In this document: positions 57,988-64,000 of the stretch, piece after piece
Numbering within the stretch: position 1 is the first letter of the stretch
Layout: each line of letters begins with the position of its first letter
Assembly: GCA_036925085.1 (NCBI GenBank)
Contig: JAUPFP010000015.1
Coordinates: 1,077,001 to 1,141,000, forward strand
DNA from: Brachycybe producta
Lineage: Eukaryota > Arthropoda > Diplopoda > Playtdesmida > Andrognathidae
DNA length: 64,000 nt
Direction: 5' to 3'
The notes under the pieces: model-generated
The model's database searches: none
What the model was told of the DNA's origin: nothing
Seen by the model: only the letters and a program-made list of their open reading frames with translations
Program-made: the position numbers and the translations under genes

Positions 57988-58099
57988 ATTACAGAGCCTA
58001 CATTCGGTCAAATTTTGAATTAAACACTGTATATAGAAATAATAATGTTCTTTTTTATACAGCATTAATAATAAATTGGCAAACGCCAAAAAAAATTTA

Positions 58100-58200
58100 A
58101 AAAATAAAAAAGCGTAAAAATAAGAAATTCTTTTAATGGACTGACATTTCGACCTAGTAGGGGGTCATCTTCAGAACAAAAATTACGCTATCATAAAGAT
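58100..58200. mobile_element. Possible Penelope-like element tail
   Basis: GGACTGACATTTCGACCTAG then TAGGGGGTCATCTTCAGAAC resembles the repeated phrase found at ends of Penelope-type retroelements in many invertebrates (recalled, not checked). No GIY-YIG or reverse transcriptase frame is nearby. Confidence 0.3.
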
Positions 58201-58310
58201 TCAGATAAAAGCATCATTATACATAAAGAAAAAAGAAATATTGATATTTTAAATAGAACACTGTTATTTTTAATAAAATCCAAGCCTTATCTTATATTAT
58301 CTTATATAAA

Positions 58311-58314
<4 letters not shown>

Positions 58315-58379
<65 letters not shown>
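58315..58379. repeat. (TA)n microsatellite
   Basis: An unbroken run of about 32 TA dinucleotides bounded by AAAAC and GTTTATC. Confidence 0.95.
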
Positions 58380-58382
<3 letters not shown>

Positions 58383-58454
58383 TATCATGGTAATATTTTT
58401 TTCTTAATAAATATTTTTAAAACCAAAATAAATTTTTTTTAAAAAAAATATCAT

Positions 58455-58638
58455 TTGCTTACAGTTGGGTCATTTTCAAACTGACATAAAAAGGTTATAT
58501 TGAAAGATATCAACATGAAACTACCTTTAAGTGAGTGAGCTACAATTCTAGTTTCTTAAACACGTTTAAGTGTCTATTCATTTTGCACCTTAATGAAAAA
58601 TTATTCACAGTTTACACTTTAAAACCACTTTAGTAGAT
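58455..58638. mobile_element. Fold-back MITE, right-arm copy
   Basis: CATTTTCAAACTGACATAAA, TGAAAGATATCAACATGAAA, ATTCTAGTTTCTTAAACACG, TTCATTTTGCACC and the terminus TTTACACTTTAAAACCAC are present in family order. Confidence 0.6.
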
Positions 58639-59360
58639 TAACGTCCTAAAATAACGACACAGTTTGTTAGAAAAAATAAAAAAAATTTATTGATAAAAAA
58701 CTAACTAATTAACTATAAACAAACTAATAATAATTAATAATTACATAGACGGTTTTTTTAAAAAAGAAAAAGAAACAACACAAGGGTTAGATAGCGAGCC
58801 CTCTGGGTTTTGACGCCAGTACACACCCACCACGCTTCTCGTCAATGTATGGCAACTTTATGTAAAAAAAGATAGACATGAACTATTAAGAACCCTTTGA
58901 AAATGTTTTTGAAAGCAAGAAAATTTTATTTCCCTTAAATTTATAAGAAAACAATAATTAAAAACTGTAATACACTGTAATATTTATAAAAAAAATTATG
59001 TATCTGTACATTTTTACTACAAGTTTATAAATGGAGTTTTTAAAACAGAAAAATAAAATAATTACTAGACATCCAGTATGATTTTTTCATTTTTTCATTT
59101 AAAATTTTTTATTTTTCATTTCAAATTAGACCCTAAATAAAAATAAATATTGTCTTAGGTTTTCAAAAGATATACTGCGTAAGATATATGAGATAACATA
59201 CAAATATTTCCATATGTATTCAGTTACTCTTCTAGTTTCTAAAAGCTTTTACATTTCTCTTCTTCTCTATAATAACATTTTGATTTGAAAGTTACATTAT
59301 ATAATTCTTAATACAGTGCTAAATGGTAACTAATCTCTTTTTGTTTTCTAGAATATTTAA
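58639..59360. other. Non-coding; MITE fragment near 59220
   Basis: AT-rich. About 59215-59265 reads CAGTTACTCTTCTAGTTTCT and AAAGCTTTTACATTTCTCTT, a decayed fold-back MITE right arm. Otherwise nothing. Confidence 0.4.
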
Positions 59361-59525
59361 GAGAGAAACAGAGATAGAGAGAGAGAGGGAGAGAGAGAAA
59401 GAGAGAGAGAGAGAGAAAAAGAGAGAAAGAGAAAGAGGGAGAGATTGAGAGAGAGATGGAGAGATTGAGAGAGAGAGGGAGAGATTGAGAAAGAGAGAAA
59501 GGGAGACAGAGAGAATGAAATAGAA
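59361..59525. repeat. GA-rich microsatellite
   Basis: Imperfect (GAGA)n with GGGAGA and GATTGAGAGA interruptions. Complementary frames read Ser/Leu repeats and are not genes. Confidence 0.9.
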
Positions 59526-59682
59526 AGAAATACCTCCATGTGACTTAGTTATATATAAATACATTCAGTCCCATTTTGGACAATATAACCCCCTGTAATA
59601 AGTCAACAAATGTTTGAATACTTCAATATTTATATGGTAAATTTTGTAATGTTTTGACACAAAAGTTCGTATATTCTTATAG

Positions 59683-59952
59683 GCGTATGTGATAGGCGGA
59701 CACAATGTAGTACACGCCAGGCATACAGTTTGTTGTACTGTTGCATTGTCTAGGATTGTTGACCAATATTTGCAGACTTTGAATGTTACTTTTTCAAATA
59801 TTCTTATGGATCCTGAGCATGCAACTTTGCAATTGAAGAAAACAAATCTACAAAACAATCAGCATAATATACTTGCTGCACTTCTCTCATTTAAAGCTTA
59901 TGGCATCAAAGTGGTTCAGAAAAAGTTAGGCTTGCGCCATTTTTTCCAATAA
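59683..59952 (+). CDS. Unidentified terminal exon (89 codons)
   Basis: Not recognised. An open frame begins right after a plausible acceptor (TATTCTTATAG/GCG) and runs to TAA at 59950-59952. Composition is protein-like: VVHARHTVCCTVALSRIVDQ, MDPEHATLQLKKTN, QHNILAALLSFKAYGIKVVQ, ending KKLGLRHFFQ. No upstream exon could be identified, since the preceding 300 bp is a GA microsatellite and MITE debris. Either the last exon of a gene whose other exons lie far off, or a gene fragment. Confidence 0.35.
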   Translation, partial: AYVIGGHNVVHARHTVCCTVALSRIVDQYLQTLNVTFSNILMDPEHATLQLKKTNLQNNQHNILAALLSFKAYGIKVVQKKLGLRHFFQ

Positions 59953-60029
59953 TTTCGAAAGGTAGAATAATCAAAAAAGTTGTAAAATGAGCTGTTCATT
60001 AACAATCTTAAGGTTGTTGATGTTAGTAT

Positions 60030-60240
60030 TAGTAACTTATTTAACATCCCTTTCAACATCCAGGTTATTGAGAGACATACAAGTCAATTCACAAAAAGTC
60101 CAATCAAGTCATAAGTTCAATTAAACACACCAATTCACAAGCCAATTGCAATCAATTCACAAGCCAATTGCAATCAATTCACAAGTCAATCAGTCTATAC
60201 ACAAGTCTAGCATTCAAGTCAAGAAAACACAAATCATCTT
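60030..60240. repeat. Interspersed repeat, copy 1 of pair
   Basis: TTTAACATCCCTTTCAACAT then CCAGGTTATTGAGAGACATACAAGTCAATTC-type sequence, followed by repeated CACAAGCCAATTGCAATCAA. Matches 62155-62330 at the first block. Probably the end of an unidentified retroelement or SINE. Confidence 0.45.
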
Positions 60241-60839
60241 AAGGTGGAAAAAAAATCACCTGCAATTTCCAAAAATCTTAAAATTGGTCCTTTTCTATTT
60301 TCTGGTGGTTTTTGAGCCTGTGTGATACTCTCCTTAGTTACTCTTCCAGTTTTTAAAATGCTTTCTAGTATTGAGTAATTTCAAAATGCAAGAATTCTAA
60401 TTAATCTTTTTTTAAAACTTAGTAGTAAATATTTTTGTTCGTTTGCATGTTTTGTCATTTATTTATGTCAAATCTGATTCAGTTGAAGTTTTTTGTCTTT
60501 GTGTCACTCTTGTCTGACTTGAGAGTCATTTGATTGTTTGTCCATCTTATGGACACATTGTAATATTTTTCTATTTGACTGGAACAGAATAAATAAATAC
60601 AGATGTACTGTATTCTTTTTTTGTCTGTTTCAATAAAACCCAACAAAACAAGTCTATAAAAACATATTTCTATTTCATCTTCAGATCATATGATTCTCGA
60701 ACAACGACTTGGACACATTTATAATATGTAAGATATATTAATTATTAATATACTTTTTATTTATTAATATTTCAGAATTTTTATTCTCCTTTTTTTCTCT
60801 GGTGGTCAATTTGATCATGTCCGCTCAAAAACTACCTTC

Positions 60840-60950
60840 ATTAAGGTTCTTAAAACCAACTTTCTGAAGAAAAAAAGTATTTTAGAAACTAGAAGAGTAA
60901 GGTAACAAACTCAAAAGTATTTTCATGATGGGAATTATCTTAAAGGTGGA
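60840..60950. mobile_element. Fold-back MITE fragment
   Basis: AAGTATTTTAGAAACTAGAA then GAGTAAGGTAACAAACTCAA and GTATTTTCATGATGGGAATT are left-arm family blocks. A second trace lies near 60340-60400. Confidence 0.4.
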
Positions 60951-61058
60951 TACAGATGATCAATTCTGGCTTGATAATAATGACAAGCCTTGGCTTTTTA
61001 ATACCAAAGTATTGAAGGATTTTATTATTTTGACTTTGTTTTCCAGTTTCCTTCAACT

Positions 61059-61644
61059 ATGAAAGTAACAAGTTCAATGGGTCTTCTTATTTTGGTGGTT
61101 GGCATCATCATCTTCATCTTCAATGAAGCTGAAAGCGTCAATACAGGCTGTAATTTACGAATGGTTTACTAATTTTATTGTATTTGGAAAGACAGTCCTA
61201 ACATGTTTTAAGATTTGCTATAAATAAGTAAAAAAATTATGCTTTATTAATCATAAAGGCTGTTTAAAACTTTCGAGGCTAGTTTTTTTTAAGAGTTCTC
61301 CCATATATTTTAGCCTCTAAACAGTATTTTTAGATAAAAAAAAGTTTTTGTTTGCCATAATAATAAAATGTGTTCAAGACTGTACTCTCCAAAAAAGCAT
61401 GACACCTGCAAACCAAAATGTCTTTCATGTTTTTTCTTAACAAAATATGGGCTTAATTATTTGTTTTTGTTGTTTTAATTTAACAGCATCCCACTCAGCG
61501 TGCTGTAATCAGAAACCCTGTCTAGGCACATCTACATCAGCATGTCGTTCACCTAATACCTTGTGCAATGACAGTGAACATGGGCAATGTTGTGTTAGTA
61601 ATACTGTTCCAAATCCTAATCCCTGCGCACATGGGAATCATTAA
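61059..61644 (+). CDS. Small secreted eight-cysteine peptide, two exons
   Basis: Not recognised as a named family. Exon 1 61059-61149 starts at ATG (TTCAACTATG) and encodes MKVTSSMGLLILVVGIIIFI then FNEAESVNTG, a clear signal peptide; donor GGCT/GTAATT. Exon 2 61487-61644 follows a good acceptor (TTGTTGTTTTAATTTAACAG). Phase 1 joins exactly, giving 82 codons plus stop. The mature part has eight cysteines spaced CC-x4-C-x7-C-x6-C-x7-CC-x10-C, a disulphide-rich secreted domain. Cys pairs and Ser/Thr/Asn/Pro-rich loops recall small granulin- or WAP-like and defence-type peptides without matching any consensus. A TTTTCCAG just 5' of the ATG could be the acceptor of a non-coding first exon. Both exons and the phase match make it credible; expression is unknown. 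Confidence 0.6.
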
Positions 61645-61864
61645 CTGAGTTTAATTTTTTTTTATAAACAATCAAAAGAATTATAATTTCAATTGTTCAT
61701 TTATTCTTGAGGTGGAAAATAGACTATTGTTTCTTGAATTTCATTAAACATTATGAAAATTAATTGGTTTCCTTTATTCAAGGTCTACGCTTTAGAAATC
61801 AAAATTACTGTCTTTACAAAAAAAAAGCATGAAAACAACTACAAATCATAAATGGCTCTTCAAA

Positions 61865-62150
61865 TCTGATTATTACGTCTTTCAGGTGCCAAATCAAGAG
61901 AAACTAGAAACTGTTTTAAAAACTAGAAGGCCTGTAGCTTAATCACTTATAAAGAGTATTTTATTGTTTAGCTATCTTTCAAAATAAACTTTTTTTGTTA
62001 CTTTGAAAATTACCCAACTTTAAGCAGACGATATTTCTTAGTTTTGTCTAATTATAAAAAGTTCAATTTGAAAGACATCATCAACATGAAAATACCCATA
62101 AGTGTCATTGAGTTAGCCTTCTATTTATGAAAATACGTCATAGTTTCTCT
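61865..62150. mobile_element. Fold-back MITE
   Basis: Left arm: TTACGTCTTTCAGGTGCCAA, AGAGAAACTAGAAACTG, TATCTTTCAAAATAAACTTT. Right arm: CAATTTGAAAGACATCATCA, ATGAAAATACCCATAAGTG, TAGCCTTCTATTTATGAAAA. Immediately followed by the repeat at 62155. Confidence 0.6.
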
Positions 62151-62154
62151 TGTT

Positions 62155-62330
62155 TGTTTATTAGTTGTTTAATGTCCCCATCAACATCGAGGTTATTTCA
62201 GGGACATACAAGACAATTCAATACAAAGGAAATTTTCAAATACAAGTCAGAATCAAACACAAGTGATTGTTTCCAATCCAAGTCAATAAGCAATACAAGT
62301 CAATATATACAAGTTTACAACCATAGCTTC
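62155..62330. repeat. Interspersed repeat, copy 2 of pair
   Basis: TTGTTTAATGTCCCCATCAA then CATCGAGGTTATTTCAGGGA and CATACAAGACAATTCAATAC correspond to 60030-60240; the tail is rich in AATACAAGTCAAT. Confidence 0.45.
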
Positions 62331-62989
62331 TCTTAACTTGGCAGCTAATAAAAAAAAAAAAATTTAGCGACTAACGTTTGACGTCATAAATAAAGGGCGG
62401 TGACTTAGAACTCTTCTGTTTATAAAAGGTAGCGCATTAATGCTGCCTATGGAACCGCCATTTCTATGCCGCCGCTAAGTGGCTGGTATGGTAAATTTAC
62501 ATATAAACTTATGAGAAAATTGACATTTTTTATGATAACTTTATTGAGAGGCAACATTAAAAAAAAATTCAAAGTGTTTTATAAACTAGAATAATACGTG
62601 GAGGTTTTAAAACCAGGTTTCATGACGATAACTTTAAAAATAAATTTTTTATGACCGTTTGAAATCACTAAAAGCGATAGATACAAAAAAAGTCGAAGTT
62701 TTGCGAAACTAAAATATAGTTACCTAACACCTCTTTTAACACAGAAACATAAAACCTACGTCATATTTATAGAAATAATGTGTAGATTATTTTTTATCTG
62801 ATAATATTTTGTTGTATTTAAATCTGTTATTAAGTTATTTTAATTTTTACGAAGAAACAGCTAAAAATGTAATGCTCATCTGCTCTTGGTAACAAAATGT
62901 CTAATATGTCAAATTGTCAATCGTACAGATACAAGAGCTTTAGGACGGTTCAGTTGACTAGTGACGTCAGACTATACCTCACAGGAACT
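62331..62989. other. Intergenic upstream of HSP70; MITE remnant
   Basis: About 62565-62680 holds a decayed fold-back MITE (CAAAGTGTTTTATAAACTAG, TTTCATGACGATAACTTTAA). The ORF at 62127 is not supported. Confidence 0.4.
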
Positions 62990-63230
62990 AACAAAATAAT
63001 TGATTGGTGGAAACAACTCGAAAGTTCGCGAAAGTTCTAGAAAGGCGGAGATTTGTGACGTCATGTTTTCTTAATAAGGAAAATGCCGTGATGCTATTGG
63101 AAACGTCTAGCAATGTCGAGAACTGATTGGATGTTACTCTATGCTCTCTAGAATGTTCTAGATGGTTCCACGTGCAGGTTATTGACATTTTCTTTAACGA
63201 GCACATGGCCCTATTTAAAGCATTGCATTC
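62990..63230 (+). promoter_or_regulatory. Heat-shock promoter of HSP70
   Basis: At 63019-63043 five perfect alternating nGAAn/nTTCn pentamers (CGAAA GTTCG CGAAA GTTCT AGAAA) form an ideal HSF1 binding site. A second array at 63150-63169 has four units with one altered (AGAAT GTTCT AGATG GTTCC). Inverted CCAAT boxes (ATTGG) occur at 63003, 63096 and 63126. TATTTAAAG at 63212-63220 is a TATA-like box, followed by a 5' UTR of roughly 100 bp. Strong, stress-inducible transcription is expected. Confidence 0.85.
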
Positions 63231-63350
63231 ATGATCCAGACAAATCACAACTACTCGAAATACCAAACGAGCGAAAGTTGAGCAAAGAAAACGAAACAAG
63301 TAATTTTTTTTAATCGACATTTTACTTGAATTATCAAAAGTAATAACAAA

Positions 63351-64000
63351 ATGGTACTCACAAAATCACCTGCAATTGGTATCGATCTTGGAACCACGTA
63401 TTCCTGCGTCGGTGTTTTTCAACACGGTAAAGTCGAGATCATCGCTAACGATCAAGGGAACCGAACAACACCGAGTTATGTCGCTTTCACCGATACCGAA
63501 CGTCTGATTGGCGACGCAGCTAAGAACCAAGTAGCGATGAATCCTGAAAACACCGTATTCGACGCGAAGAGGTTGATTGGACGCCGTTACGATGATGATA
63601 AAATTCAACAAGATATAAAGAATTGGCCTTTTAAGGTTCGTAACGATTGTGGTAAACCGAAGATTGAAGTCGATTACAAGGGAGAAAAGAAAGTGTTTTC
63701 GCCCGAAGAGATCAGTAGCATGGTTTTGACTAAAATGAAGGAAACTGCCGAAGCTTTTCTCGGCAAAGAAGTACGAGATGCAGTCATCACTGTACCAGCA
63801 TATTTTAACGATTCGCAAAGACAATCGACTAAAGATGCCGGAGCCATCGCAGGGTTAAACGTTCTTCGTATCATCAACGAACCGACGGCGGCTGCTCTAG
63901 CTTACGGCCTCGAAAAGAACCTACGAGGAGAGAAAAACGTTCTGATTTTTGATCTTGGAGGAGGAACATTCGATGTGTCCATCTTGACGATCGACGAAGG
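63351..64000 (+). CDS. HSP70: Cytosolic inducible HSP70 chaperone, 5' part
   Basis: ATP-dependent chaperone of the cytosol and nucleus. The frame is open from ATG 63351 (ACAAAATGG) to the window end, 216 codons plus two bases, i.e. the first third of a protein usually about 640 residues long. Nucleotide-binding domain signatures: [16 protein letters not shown] (phosphate loop 1), [63 protein letters not shown], and [17 protein letters not shown] (phosphate loop 2). No intron, typical of heat-inducible HSP70 genes, which fits the heat-shock elements upstream. Codon use is richer in GC than flanking sequence. There is no signal peptide or transit sequence, so this is not the ER or mitochondrial form. 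The C-terminus (EEVD expected) is outside the window. Confidence 0.95.
   Translation, partial: MVLTKSPAIGIDLGTTYSCVGVFQHGKVEIIANDQGNRTTPSYVAFTDTERLIGDAAKNQVAMNPENTVFDAKRLIGRRYDDDKIQQDIKNWPFKVRNDCGKPKIEVDYKGEKKVFSPEEISSMVLTKMKETAEAFLGKEVRDAVITVPAYFNDSQRQSTKDAGAIAGLNVLRIINEPTAAALAYGLEKNLRGEKNVLIFDLGGGTFDVSILTIDE

Noticed and set aside
59319..59564. Ser/Leu-rich ORFs on the minus strand
   Set aside because: Pure product of the GA microsatellite.
63366..63877. Minus-strand ORFs opposite HSP70
   Set aside because: Antisense shadows of a highly conserved coding sequence.
1..64000. tRNA or rRNA genes
   Set aside because: No box A/box B arrangement with a foldable cloverleaf and no rRNA-like stretch was noticed by eye; a tRNAscan run would settle it.

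Overview
The window is eukaryotic and metazoan. Genes are split by GT-AG introns with family-conserved exon junctions, the DNA is AT-rich, and intergenic and intronic sequence is packed with short non-autonomous transposons. Two genes are animal families, a canonical TRP (TRPC) cation channel and BRCA2; the third is an inducible HSP70. Gene content and repeat style fit a marine invertebrate; an ascidian is plausible but cannot be fixed from the sequence alone.

Layout. 1-14.0 kb: no gene seen. It holds a palindromic fold-back MITE family, a 514-bp element with an 11-bp target duplication (2648-3161), a hAT-type MITE nested in a fold-back MITE (11207-11338 inside 11179-11659) and perfect hairpins. 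14.0-28.9 kb (+): a 17-exon TRPC gene (952 codons by my splice model, every junction in phase, two introns with GC donors), its introns loaded with at least eight MITE-like insertions. 30.1-41.1 kb (-): a 21-exon BRCA2 gene (1992 codons by my model) with PALB2-binding motif, three canonical plus one divergent BRC repeats, helical domain, OB folds and tower. TRPC and BRCA2 converge tail to tail.

43.67-53.72 kb: one ~10-kb tandem array of 38/39-bp units in three zones: 39-bp type A, a mosaic of A with 38-bp type B in higher-order blocks, and 38-bp type C. 54.3-57.2 kb: a 0.85-kb module present three times; each copy has a perfect TTTTGGCGGGAAAA (E2F-type) site and a GTAAGT donor on the minus strand, and two copies also have a palindromic X-box. 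One copy carries a 586-bp insert with a hydrophobic ORF. 57.2-62.9 kb: more MITEs, an unidentified terminal exon (59683-59952) and a two-exon gene for a small secreted eight-cysteine peptide (61059-61644). 63.0-64.0 kb (+): an intronless HSP70 gene cut by the window end, with a five-unit heat-shock element, CCAAT boxes and a TATA-like box.

The genes are not functionally linked: a cation channel, a recombination mediator, a secreted peptide and a chaperone. The most unusual items are the three-zone array, the triplicated E2F/X-box module, the eight-cysteine peptide, and the dated transposon insertions. Exon coordinates were read by eye from splice consensus, reading phase and family conservation; no alignment or expression data were available.
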